Source of the DNA: Sphingomonas endophytica
GTDB taxonomy: Bacteria > Pseudomonadota > Alphaproteobacteria > Sphingomonadales > Sphingomonadaceae
Reading direction: 5' to 3'
Length of the DNA stretch: 64,000 nucleotides
NCBI RefSeq assembly: GCF_001476895.1
Contig: NZ_LDTB01000008.1
Span: 118,486 to 182,485, forward strand
Part shown: positions 33,619 through 41,859 of the stretch, in pieces
Layout of the letters: each line of letters begins with the position of its first letter
How positions within the stretch are numbered: the first letter of the stretch is position 1
Made by a program: the position numbers and the translations under genes
Notes under the pieces: generated by a model
What the model was told of the DNA's origin: nothing
Seen by the model: the letters and a program-made list of their open reading frames with translations, nothing else
Database searches by the model: none

Positions 33619-36009
33619 ATGCGCGCCTTTCTGTACCGTCTGCTGGCCGTCGCGGCCGCCTGTTCGCTCGCGCTGCCCGATGCGGCCGCCGCGCAGAGCA
33701 CCACCTTCGATCTGGCCGGGCCCGTGCTGACGATGCGGGTGACGCGCGGTACGACCACGCTGCCGGTCGGCGAGGTGCCGTCGATCCGCGCGGGCGACCG
33801 GCTGGAGGTGAAGGCCGATCTGCCCGCCGACCAGTCTGCACATTTCGTGCTGGTCGTCGCGTTCCTGCGCGGCGCGACCAACCCGCCGCCCAAGGACTGG
33901 TTCTTCAAGGCCGAAACCTGGGACAAGAACCCCAAGAAGGCATCGCTGTCGATCACGGTGCCCGATGGCGCGGAGCAGGCGATCGCGTTCATGGCGCCCG
34001 AGACGGGCGGCGGCTACAACGCGCTGGTCAAGGCGGTGCGCGGACGGCCCGGTGTGTTCGTGCGCGCGGCGCAGGATCTGTTCCAGGCCTCGCTGGATCG
34101 CGCCCGGCTGGAGACGTTCGTGAACGGTGTCGCGCATGTCGAGGAGGGCGCGCCCGACCGGCTGGTCCCGGTATCGACCGCGCTGGCCGGCACGCTCGGG
34201 ATCAAGCTGAACGCCGATTGCCTGTCACGGGCGCGCGCTCTCCAGGCATCGTGCCTGACGCAGAATCGCGAGGGGATGGTGCTCCAGACCGGCGGGGGCA
34301 CGACGCTGGCCGAGGTGCTGGGCGGGACGACGACGCAGTTCGCCTACAGCCTGGCGGCCACCAAGGAGGGCGGGGCAGGGCTGTATAGCCCGTACATCTC
34401 GCTGGCGCGCGATTTCGCACGGCTGTTCGGCGTGTTTCGCAGCGCCAGTTACCAATATGCTCCCGCGCTGGCGGTGGGATCCGGAGACCGGCTGCGGTTG
34501 CAGCTCAACAATCCGCCGTCGTTCCAGAATCCGCAGACCGTGCTGGTCGCGCCGCTGCCGCCGATCGGCAGCGCGGCGCCGCCGCCGCTGCGCGCGGCGG
34601 GCAAGGACGGGCAGTGTCTGGCGCAGCCCGGGTTGGTGCTGCGGCTGGAGGACGCGCCGCTGATCTTCGCGACCGATTATGCGCGCGACCTGCGGCTGCG
34701 GCTGGGGTTGCAGGACGGGCGGACGCTGGAACTGCCGGTGACGGCGGATGCCGAACGCGGCGGGCTGGTCGTGGCCGGCGCGCAGCAGGTCGGACAGAGC
34801 CCGGTCGGTGAGGCGGTGCTGGTCGGGCGCTGGGGCTTCGACACCTTCACCGGCCCGCGCTTCGCGGTACAGAACGGCGCGCCATCGGTGTGGAAGCCGC
34901 AGCCCGACGATGCGGTGGTGGTCGGTCGCGACGCGCCGCTGACGCTTCAGGGCGGCGCCGCCTCGTGCGTGGCGCAGATCAGCCTGCGTGATCGCGACGG
35001 CGGCACCCGCCCCGTGACGTGGAAGCCGAGCGCCGCCGACGAGATCACCGCGACGCTGCCGCTCGCGCGTACCCGCCCGGGCGCGCTGACGCTGCTGGTC
35101 GCGCAATATGGCGACGCCGCGCCGGCGCAATTGACGCTGAAGGGTCAGACCGAGGCGAGCCGGCTGGAGGGTTTCACGCTTTATACCGGCGATCGTGCGG
35201 GGCGGCTGGTCGGCGCGCGGCTCGATCAGGTCGCGATGCTGGAGGTTGGCGGCGTGCGCTTCGCGGCCGGCGCGCTGACCCGCGATCCGGGCGGCGGCGA
35301 CCGGCTGACGCTGATCACCGACGCCAATACCGAGACGCTGGCCCAGGGGCAGAGCGAGGCGAAGGTGACGTTGAAGGACGGGCGCACCACCAGCGTCCGG
35401 GCGACGATCACCCCGCCGCGCCCGCGCCTCGAACTGGTCGGCAGCAACGTCGCCGCGCCGGCCGCGCCGGGTCGCGTCCCGCTGACGCTGCCCGCCGGGC
35501 TGCTGGCCCCCGATGCGACGCTGACCTTTTCGGTGCGCGCGGTCGGCACGCGGCTGACCAATGACGACGCGATCGAGATCGCGACCGCCGACGACAGCGC
35601 CTCGGCCAAGCTGACGGTGGCGTCGGGCAAGCTGCAGTCTCTGGGCGACGACATCGCGGTTGGCAGTATCGTGCCGCGCCAGGTGCTGGGGGCGGCGGCG
35701 GTCGGGCCGCTCAAGATGCGGCTGGTGCAGGGCGACGTGGTGGGCGAGTGGCAACCGCTGGCGCGCGTCGTGCGGCTGCCGTCGCTGACGAAGGTGGCGT
35801 GCGACGACAAGGGCTGCACGCTGGAGGGCGAAGGGCTGTACCTGATCGCATCCGTCTCCGGCAGCGCGGATGGGGCGAACGCGCAGGCGGTGCCGGTGGG
35901 GTTCGTGGGCACGTCGCTGACCGTGCCGAAGCCGGTGGGCGAGTTGCTGTACCTGAAGCTGCACGACGCGCCCGACGATATGGTGACGGTGGCGGCCGGG
36001 AAGAAATAG
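33619..36009 (+). CDS. Large secreted beta-rich protein of unknown function
   Basis: 796 residues from ATG 33619, which opens a signal peptide (MRAFLYRLLAVAAACSLALP, cleavage near AAA/QS). There are no membrane segments beyond it. The body is rich in short beta strands and glycine; several repeating segments of about 80-100 residues suggest a row of Ig-like domains (for example QSTTFDLAGPVLTMRV and SRLEGFTLYTGDRAGRLVG). Four cysteines lie in two pairs (DCLSRARALQASC and ACDDKGC), so disulfides are likely in the periplasm. It is divergent from the glycan locus and may serve it. No family recognised. Confidence 0.7.
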   Translation: MRAFLYRLLAVAAACSLALPDAAAAQSTTFDLAGPVLTMRVTRGTTTLPVGEVPSIRAGDRLEVKADLPADQSAHFVLVVAFLRGATNPPPKDWFFKAETWDKNPKKASLSITVPDGAEQAIAFMAPETGGGYNALVKAVRGRPGVFVRAAQDLFQASLDRARLETFVNGVAHVEEGAPDRLVPVSTALAGTLGIKLNADCLSRARALQASCLTQNREGMVLQTGGGTTLAEVLGGTTTQFAYSLAATKEGGAGLYSPYISLARDFARLFGVFRSASYQYAPALAVGSGDRLRLQLNNPPSFQNPQTVLVAPLPPIGSAAPPPLRAAGKDGQCLAQPGLVLRLEDAPLIFATDYARDLRLRLGLQDGRTLELPVTADAERGGLVVAGAQQVGQSPVGEAVLVGRWGFDTFTGPRFAVQNGAPSVWKPQPDDAVVVGRDAPLTLQGGAASCVAQISLRDRDGGTRPVTWKPSAADEITATLPLARTRPGALTLLVAQYGDAAPAQLTLKGQTEASRLEGFTLYTGDRAGRLVGARLDQVAMLEVGGVRFAAGALTRDPGGGDRLTLITDANTETLAQGQSEAKVTLKDGRTTSVRATITPPRPRLELVGSNVAAPAAPGRVPLTLPAGLLAPDATLTFSVRAVGTRLTNDDAIEIATADDSASAKLTVASGKLQSLGDDIAVGSIVPRQVLGAAAVGPLKMRLVQGDVVGEWQPLARVVRLPSLTKVACDDKGCTLEGEGLYLIASVSGSADGANAQAVPVGFVGTSLTVPKPVGELLYLKLHDAPDDMVTVAAGKK

Positions 36010-36046
36010 CGTCGCCGGTGAGCGCAGCGGTCCGAGAAGGCGCGGG

Positions 36047-36448
36047 TCAATCGCCGGTGACGCGGCCCTCCTCATCCGTCAGTTTCGATGCCACCCGCCG
36101 CGCTCGCGCCGCATCGATGATATCGATGAGGTCGTGGATCAGCAGGATACCCTGCATCGTCTTGGGATCGTCCTCGTCCGCCGCTTCGAGAAACAACGCC
36201 TTCATGCGCGCGGCGATATCGATCGCAGCCGCATATTGATCCTCGCCGATCTTATCGCGGACCTTTCCGAAGCCTTCGACCAAGCCATAGAATTCCGTGT
36301 CGATGCTTCGATCGGGGAGGTATCCGCTCTCGTCCTTGAAATGCGGGGCGTTGCCCATCATCGGTACAACAAAATCCATGAGTTCACTTAATGTCTCGGG
36401 AATGTACGGTTCGGAATTATAATATGGACTTGCGATGTCGCCAGTCAT
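36047..36448 (-). CDS. Candidate immunity protein for the upstream toxin
   Basis: 133 residues, soluble, strongly acidic in its first two thirds and helical. It contains EPYIPETLSELMDFVVPMM and a central AAAIDIAARMKALFLEAADE. No family recognised. Its ATG overlaps the stop of the upstream large gene by 4 bp, the usual order of a polymorphic toxin followed by its immunity protein. GC content is well below the neighbours at its start. It is convergent with the 796-residue protein. The immunity assignment rests on position and acidity only. Confidence 0.6.
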   Translation of the reverse strand: MTGDIASPYYNSEPYIPETLSELMDFVVPMMGNAPHFKDESGYLPDRSIDTEFYGLVEGFGKVRDKIGEDQYAAAIDIAARMKALFLEAADEDDPKTMQGILLIHDLIDIIDAARARRVASKLTDEEGRVTGD

Positions 36449-37563
36449 TTTACCATCTCCGAGCGAGTGATGATGTAACTGCTTCCTGGTCCAAGCTGAC
36501 GCGGTCGTATGATGATGACGTGGTCGGGGCGGAAGTCCGCATTGAAGAAGCCGCGGATCTGGGGATTTTTCATTGTTTTTCTAGATAAAGTGACGTCATA
36601 GGCTATGTTGCCGACCCTCGCATCCGGCCTTCTATAGGTCCTCTCCGCGTTCGACGTGTCGTACTCCCGGCGATTGACCCGTATATCGGAGCCAATGCCT
36701 TTTACCGCATATCGTCTATATACCATCCTCAAATCTGTACGAACGGCATTGTCGACATAGGTGCCGATGGCCTCCTCTCTCGACAAGCGTCCTCTCAGCT
36801 TTCCGATCTCATCCAGTCTGACTGCTCTGGCATAGGCGCGATCGGCCATATCCTGAATCATACGCATCGTTTCGACCTGCATCGGCCCCAACTCGCCCTT
36901 GACCCTGACATAGGTCGCCGCACGTTGGAGTCGCAGGTCATTCAGCTGGTTCTTCTGCCCCTCCCATGTCGTGGGGAAGCTGAGCGACTGGAACTTCCAG
37001 TTCGGGTCGAGCGCCATGATCTGCGATACGAGCAAGGCGCTTCGTTCCTGCGTCATGGCTGCCATCAGCTCGGTCGCCGGGCCGGTGATGTCGAAGACGT
37101 TGTCTAGCAACGAGATGATCGCGCCGCCCGGCGCATCGCGCAAACCCGGAAAGGTTTGTTCGAGCGTCATGGGATCCTCGAACGCGCGACTGTTGCTTCC
37201 TCGAACCGCGCGCGGCGGCCGCGTGAACTGGGCGTTCAGGAACGATCCCGCATCGCCGTTCGGGCGATAGACGGCATCGATCATGCCTCCACCCTCCGGT
37301 GCCCCTTCAACAGGCGCAACGGGTGCCTTCCGCGACCCGCTCTCCGAAGGGCGCCGTAACGCCGCGGTGGAACGACGGTGAGAGCTCACGACCCGGTCCA
37401 GCGACCTCGGACCGCCCGGTGCGAAGGTGAACTGCCCGTTCCGTGGGTCGTGATAGGGATTGAACTTCAGTTCGATTCCATCGGCGGTGCGCGTCGGACG
37501 TCGTCCCGTGCGGAGCCATACGGAAAAGTCATGTCTTCTGTCGATGTCGAGGACGTGAATCAT
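36445..37563 (-). CDS. Candidate polymorphic toxin
   Basis: 372 residues. The N-terminus has no signal peptide but carries ELKFNPYHDPRNGQFTFAPGG near residue 31. Such FNPxHDPxxGxF modules are typical, to my knowledge, of sphingomonad toxin-like and phage-derived proteins and may mark a processing or delivery region. A proline/serine-rich linker and a helical middle (about 140-270) follow. The last 90 residues form a compact basic domain, RRPDARVGNIAYDVTLSRKT...RPDHVIIIRPRQLG...SYIITR, which looks like an RNase or nuclease-type toxin domain, though the family is not certain. GC content and codon use differ from the surroundings, suggesting transfer. A GAAGGG ribosome-binding site lies 8 nt before the ATG. 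Confidence 0.65.
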   Translation of the reverse strand: MIHVLDIDRRHDFSVWLRTGRRPTRTADGIELKFNPYHDPRNGQFTFAPGGPRSLDRVVSSHRRSTAALRRPSESGSRKAPVAPVEGAPEGGGMIDAVYRPNGDAGSFLNAQFTRPPRAVRGSNSRAFEDPMTLEQTFPGLRDAPGGAIISLLDNVFDITGPATELMAAMTQERSALLVSQIMALDPNWKFQSLSFPTTWEGQKNQLNDLRLQRAATYVRVKGELGPMQVETMRMIQDMADRAYARAVRLDEIGKLRGRLSREEAIGTYVDNAVRTDLRMVYRRYAVKGIGSDIRVNRREYDTSNAERTYRRPDARVGNIAYDVTLSRKTMKNPQIRGFFNADFRPDHVIIIRPRQLGPGSSYIITRSEMVK

Positions 37564-37591
37564 CGCGAGTCACCCTTCAAACTGACAAGAA

Positions 37592-37620
37592 CATTTGAAG
37601 AACAACGATGCAAAAGTCAA
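37592..37620 (-). promoter_or_regulatory. Weak promoter candidate for the toxin gene
   Basis: TTGACT at 37620-37615 (minus strand), then a 17-nt spacer and CAAATG at 37597-37592. The -35 is close to consensus and the -10 is poor. It begins directly after the U-tract of the argG terminator. Confidence 0.25.
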
Positions 37621-37655
37621 GAAAAAGCCGACCCTCCGTGGCAGGAGGGCCGGCC
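37621..37655 (-). terminator. Intrinsic terminator of argG
   Basis: On the minus strand GCCGGCCCTCC pairs with GGAGGGTCGGC around TGCCAC (one mismatch in an 11-bp stem), followed by TTTTTC. It lies 42 bp after the argG stop codon and separates argG from the toxin gene. Confidence 0.85.
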
Positions 37656-37696
37656 TTGTCATGTTGAAGAATATATAAGCGCGTCGTTTGAAGACG

Positions 37697-38914
37697 TTAC
37701 CGATCGCGACGTCCCAGCAAGCGCAGGCGCAGCGCGTTGAGCTTGATGAAGCCCGCCGCGTCGCGCTGGTCGTAGGCGCCTTGGTCGTCCTCGAAGGTCA
37801 CGACCTTTTCCGAATACAGCGAGTTCGGCGACTTGCGGCCCGTGACGTGGCACGCGCCCTTGTAGAGCTTCAGCCGGACCGTGCCCGCGACCTTCTCCTG
37901 CGAATGGTCGACGGCGGCCTGGAGCATCTCGCGCTCGGGCGAGAACCAGAAACCGTTATAGACCAGCTCGGCATAGCGCGGGGCGAGTTCGTCCTTCAGG
38001 TGCGCGGCGCCGCGATCCAGCGTCAGCTGCTCGATCGCGCGATGGGCGAGCGCGTAGATCGTGCCGCCGGGCGTCTCGTACATGCCGCGGCTCTTCATCC
38101 CGACGAAGCGGTTCTCGACCAGATCGAGGCGGCCGATGCCGTGCTTGCGGCCCAGTTCGTTCAGCTTCGCCAGCAACGCGGCGGGCGAGAGCGCCTCGCC
38201 GTTGATCGCGACGCCGTCGCCGCGCTCGAAATCGATCGTGATCGTCTCGGGGCTGTCCGGCGCGTCCTCCGGGTTGACGGTGCGCGAGAAGACGTAATCG
38301 GGGACCTCATCCCACGGATCCTCCAGCACCTTGCCCTCCGACGAGGTGTGTAGCAGGTTCGCGTCGGTCGAGAACGGTGCCTCGCCGCGCTTGTCCTTGC
38401 TCACCGGGATCTGGTGCGCCTCGGCGAATTCGATCAGTTTCGTGCGGCTGGTCAGGTCCCATTCGCGCCACGGCGCGATCACCTTGATATCCGGGTTGAG
38501 CGCATAATAGCCCAGCTCGAAGCGGACCTGATCGTTGCCCTTGCCGGTCGCGCCGTGGCTGACCGCATCGGCACCGACCATCTTGGCAATCTCGATCTGG
38601 CGCTTGGCGATCAGCGGGCGCGCGATCGATGTGCCGAGCAGATACAGCCCCTCGTACAGCGCATTGGCGCGCATCATCGGGAAGACGTAATCCTTCACGA
38701 ATTCCTCGCGCAGGTCGTCGATGAAGATGTGCTCGCGCTTGATCCCCATCAGCTCGGCTTTGGCGCGGGCGGGCTCCAGTTCCTCGCCCTGCCCCAGATC
38801 GGCGGTGAAGGTGACGACTTCGCAGCCATATTCGGTCTGGAGCCATTTCAGGATCACGCTGGTATCCAGCCCCCCGGAATAGGCGAGAACGACACGCTTG
38901 ATCTGATCGGTCAT
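37697..38914 (-). CDS. argG: Argininosuccinate synthase
   Basis: 405 residues. It joins citrulline and aspartate with ATP in arginine synthesis. The PP-loop is [11 protein letters not shown] (residues 11-21). [29 protein letters not shown] and the substrate-binding region [10 protein letters not shown] are all typical. The ATG begins [15 protein letters not shown]. Closed by its own terminator; transcribed alone. A 9-bp inverted repeat lies in the leader (38930-38963). Confidence 0.97.
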   Translation of the reverse strand: MTDQIKRVVLAYSGGLDTSVILKWLQTEYGCEVVTFTADLGQGEELEPARAKAELMGIKREHIFIDDLREEFVKDYVFPMMRANALYEGLYLLGTSIARPLIAKRQIEIAKMVGADAVSHGATGKGNDQVRFELGYYALNPDIKVIAPWREWDLTSRTKLIEFAEAHQIPVSKDKRGEAPFSTDANLLHTSSEGKVLEDPWDEVPDYVFSRTVNPEDAPDSPETITIDFERGDGVAINGEALSPAALLAKLNELGRKHGIGRLDLVENRFVGMKSRGMYETPGGTIYALAHRAIEQLTLDRGAAHLKDELAPRYAELVYNGFWFSPEREMLQAAVDHSQEKVAGTVRLKLYKGACHVTGRKSPNSLYSEKVVTFEDDQGAYDQRDAAGFIKLNALRLRLLGRRDR

Positions 38915-38929
38915 GGACTGAGGCTCCTT

Positions 38930-38963
38930 CTTGCGCGCGCCGCTACGCGCTCATGCGCGCAAG
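38930..38963 (-). promoter_or_regulatory. Inverted repeat in the argG leader
   Basis: CTTGCGCGC (38930-38938) and GCGCGCAAG (38955-38963) form a 9-bp stem with a 16-nt loop, 16 nt upstream of the argG start. It could be a leader hairpin or an operator. No known ArgR box is recognisable. Confidence 0.35.
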
Positions 38964-39064
38964 GGCAACAGCTAGCGCCCCGGCCGCACCTCAATGGCCG
39001 GCATCTTGCCGACCACGCGACATTAGCGCAAAGTCCGACGTAACAACATTACATAGGGGATGAC

Positions 39065-41107
39065 ATGAAGAAGCTGACCGCGCTTTCGTTGGCCACCGTC
39101 CTGACCGCCGGTCCGGCGCTGGCCGACGAAGGCATGTGGACGTTCGACGCCTTTCCCGCCGCGCGGATGAAGGCGTCGTACGGCTGGGCACCCGATCAGG
39201 CATGGTTGGACACGGTTCGTGCGGCGGCGGTGCGGCTGACCGGCGGTTGTTCGGCCTCGTTCGTCTCGACCGAGGGGCTGATCCTCACCAATCATCATTG
39301 CATCGCGCAATGCGCCGCCGACCTGTCGTCGAAGGACAAGGATTATCTCGCCGACGGCTTCGTCGCCGCCGACCGCGCGCGCGAGATGAAATGTCCCGGC
39401 CAGCAGGCGGAGGTGGTGACCGCGATCAGCGACGTCACCCCGCGCGTCACCGCTGCGATCAAAGGGCTGGGTGGCGAGGCGCTGACCAAGGCGCGTGACG
39501 CGGCGATCGCGGGGATCGAGGCGGCGGGCTGTACCGACAAGGCGACGACACGCTGTCAGGTCGTCACATTGTTCGGCGGCGGTCAGTACAAGCTGTACAC
39601 GTACCGAAAATATTCCGACGTGCGGCTGGTCTGGGCGCCCGAATTCGCCGCGGCCTTCTTCGGCGGCGATCCCGACAATTTCAACTTCCCGCGCTACAAT
39701 CTCGATGCCTCGTTCCTGCGCGCCTACGAAAACGGCAAGCCGGTCGCGACGCCGCGACACCTGACGTGGAATCCGCGCGGGCCGGTCGCGGGCGAGGCGA
39801 CGTTCGTGGTCGGCAATCCGGGGCGGACGCAGCGGCTGCTGACGCTCGACCAGCAGGAATTTCAGCGCGAGGTGCTGCTCCCGCTGCAGACGACGTTGCT
39901 GTCGGAATTCCGTGGCCGCCTGATCGCGGCGGGGATGGACGATGCCGAGCGGAAGCGCGAGGCGGCGGACACGCTGTTCGGGATCGAGAACAGCTACAAG
40001 GTCTATTGGGGTCAGGCGCGCGCGCTGGACGACAATGCCTTTGCCAAGCGGCTGGCGGATAACGAAGCGCTGCTGAAGGCCAAGGCCGGCAGGAAGTTCG
40101 GCGATCCCTGGGCCGATATCGCCAAGGCCGACGTCGACTACCGTAACATCGCGCTCGATTACTACTTCCTCGAACAGCGCGCGGGCATGTTCTCCGGTCT
40201 GTACGGCTATGCGCGCGCGCTGGTCCGCGCCGCCGCCGAGCGCGAGAAACCCAATGCCGCGCGGCTTCCGGGCTATACCGACTCGCAGCTTCCGTTGCTG
40301 GAGAAGCAGTTGACCGACGCCACGCCGACCTATCCGTGGCTGGAGAAGATGGCGCTGTCGTTCTGGCTGTCAAAGACGCGCGAGTATCTGACCGCCGACG
40401 CGCCGCAGGTGAAGGCGCTGCTGGGGCGCGATTCTCCCGAGGCGCTGGCGAAACGGCTGGTCGACGGCACGAAGCTGGCCGATCCGAAGGTGCGCGAGCG
40501 GCTGTTCGCGGGCGGAATGGCGGCGATCCGCGCGTCGGATGACCCACTGATCCGCTTCGTCCTGAAGAATGATGCCGCCGCACGCGCCGTCCGGCAGCAA
40601 TATGCGCAGAAGGTCGACGCGCCGGTCACCGCCGCGCAGGCGAAGCTGGCGCAGGCGCGCTTCGCGGCATTCGGTGCGGCGAACTATCCGGACGCGACTT
40701 TCACGCTGCGCATCAGCTACGGCAAGGTCATGGGCTGGAACGAGCGCGGTCGGCCGGTGCCCTTTGAGACGACGGTCGCGGGCCTGTACGAGCGTGCGAC
40801 GGGGCAGGAGCCGTTCGTGATCGCCAAGGGCTATGCCGCGGCGAAATCGCAGCTGGACCTGAGCGTGCCGTTCGATTTCGTCACCACCAACGACATTATC
40901 GGCGGTAACTCGGGATCACCGGTGATCGCGAAGGACGGGTCGGTGATCGGCGCGGCGTTCGACGGCAACATCCACTCGCTCGGCGGGAATTTCGGGTACG
41001 ATCCCTCGCTCAACCGCACGGTCGTGGTGTCGACGGCGGCGGTGCAACAGGCGTTGGAGAAGGTGTATCCGGCGCCGGCTTTGGTGCGTGAACTGGCGGC
41101 GCGCTGA
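39065..41107 (+). CDS. S46 family serine dipeptidyl-peptidase (DPP7/DPP11-like)
   Basis: 680 residues with an N-terminal signal peptide (MKKLTALSLATVLTAGPALA). It is a chymotrypsin-fold exopeptidase that releases N-terminal dipeptides in the periplasm. The catalytic His lies in LILTNHHCIAQC, and the nucleophile is Ser616 in GGNSGSPV. Between them lies the family's helical domain. The aspartate/glycine residue that distinguishes DPP7 from DPP11 cannot be assigned by eye. An AGGGGA ribosome-binding site precedes the ATG. Confidence 0.92.
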   Translation: MKKLTALSLATVLTAGPALADEGMWTFDAFPAARMKASYGWAPDQAWLDTVRAAAVRLTGGCSASFVSTEGLILTNHHCIAQCAADLSSKDKDYLADGFVAADRAREMKCPGQQAEVVTAISDVTPRVTAAIKGLGGEALTKARDAAIAGIEAAGCTDKATTRCQVVTLFGGGQYKLYTYRKYSDVRLVWAPEFAAAFFGGDPDNFNFPRYNLDASFLRAYENGKPVATPRHLTWNPRGPVAGEATFVVGNPGRTQRLLTLDQQEFQREVLLPLQTTLLSEFRGRLIAAGMDDAERKREAADTLFGIENSYKVYWGQARALDDNAFAKRLADNEALLKAKAGRKFGDPWADIAKADVDYRNIALDYYFLEQRAGMFSGLYGYARALVRAAAEREKPNAARLPGYTDSQLPLLEKQLTDATPTYPWLEKMALSFWLSKTREYLTADAPQVKALLGRDSPEALAKRLVDGTKLADPKVRERLFAGGMAAIRASDDPLIRFVLKNDAAARAVRQQYAQKVDAPVTAAQAKLAQARFAAFGAANYPDATFTLRISYGKVMGWNERGRPVPFETTVAGLYERATGQEPFVIAKGYAAAKSQLDLSVPFDFVTTNDIIGGNSGSPVIAKDGSVIGAAFDGNIHSLGGNFGYDPSLNRTVVVSTAAVQQALEKVYPAPALVRELAAR

Positions 41108-41177
41108 TCCGGCGTCTCGCGTCGGGTGGGAGATGTCGTTCAGCGCGGGTAAAAGCGGCCGGCGGCAGGGAAGGGGC

Positions 41178-41612
41178 ATGAAGAAGCACCTGACCCTCGC
41201 CGCCGCGCTGATCGCCTTCCTGTCGTTGCCGGCACTCACCGTCACCGCGCTCGGGCAGGAAACCCGCGCCAGCGCCACGGCGAAGCTGGACGCCGAGTTC
41301 AAGGCATCGGACGTGAACAGTGACGGCTTTCTGTCGCCCGCCGAGGTCGAGGCGCGAATGGGCAAGATGAAGGCGGGGCCGGGCAAGACGCTCGACCCCA
41401 CGCATGCCAAGCGGATCGCGGCGCTGTTCATCGCGCGCGCCGACACCAACAAGGACGGAAAGGTCAGCAAGGCGGAATCGGATGCGCTGATGGGGCGCAT
41501 CTTCAGCGCTTATGACGTCAACAAGGACGGGAAGGTCGACGGTGCGGAGGCTGCGCGGGCGCGCGCGGCGGCCAGCGGCGCGGTACAGGGAAAGGCGGCG
41601 CCGAAGCGCTGA
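41178..41612 (+). CDS. EF-hand calcium-binding protein
   Basis: 144 residues with a signal peptide (1-26). Three EF-hand loops are visible: DVNSDGFLSPAE (45-56), DTNKDGKVSKAE (89-100) and DVNKDGKVDGAE (113-124). All have canonical Asp/Asn at positions 1, 3 and 5 and Glu at 12. It is exported and probably binds Ca2+ in the periplasm. 70 bp after the S46 peptidase on the same strand, so possibly co-transcribed; S46 enzymes are not known to need it. Confidence 0.88.
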   Translation: MKKHLTLAAALIAFLSLPALTVTALGQETRASATAKLDAEFKASDVNSDGFLSPAEVEARMGKMKAGPGKTLDPTHAKRIAALFIARADTNKDGKVSKAESDALMGRIFSAYDVNKDGKVDGAEAARARAAASGAVQGKAAPKR

Positions 41613-41670
41613 GACGGCCGGGGCGGCGGCACAGTTTGCCCCGCATCCGACTCCGAGACGGCGCTCCCGG

Positions 41671-41856
41671 CTACCCGGCGCGCCGGTAACGCGCCCGTAT
41701 CGTCAAGAGCACGGCGAAGAACGGCGCCAGCCCGACCAGCGAGGCGCCGGCGAAGCCGAGTCGCCCGCCCAGCCATCCGACGGCGGCATATTGGCACGCC
41801 TTGCCCACCGCCACCGCAACGACGACGAACACCATCCCGGACAGAACGCGCCGCAT
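41671..41856 (-). CDS. Small membrane protein of unknown function
   Basis: 61 residues. Two hydrophobic segments (residues 5-27 and 36-53) separated by a glycine-rich turn, ending in a basic tail RARYRRAG. It starts 3 bp after the cfa stop codon, which supports co-expression. No family recognised. Confidence 0.55.
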   Translation of the reverse strand: MRRVLSGMVFVVVAVAVGKACQYAAVGWLGGRLGFAGASLVGLAPFFAVLLTIRARYRRAG

Positions 41857-41859
41857 CGC

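Noticed and set aside
36047..37563. Reading the low-GC pair as a type II toxin-antitoxin module
   Set aside because: The large protein is far longer than type II toxins, precedes its small partner and has an N-terminal module plus linker. No DNA-binding domain is visible in the small protein, so a polymorphic effector with immunity protein fits better.
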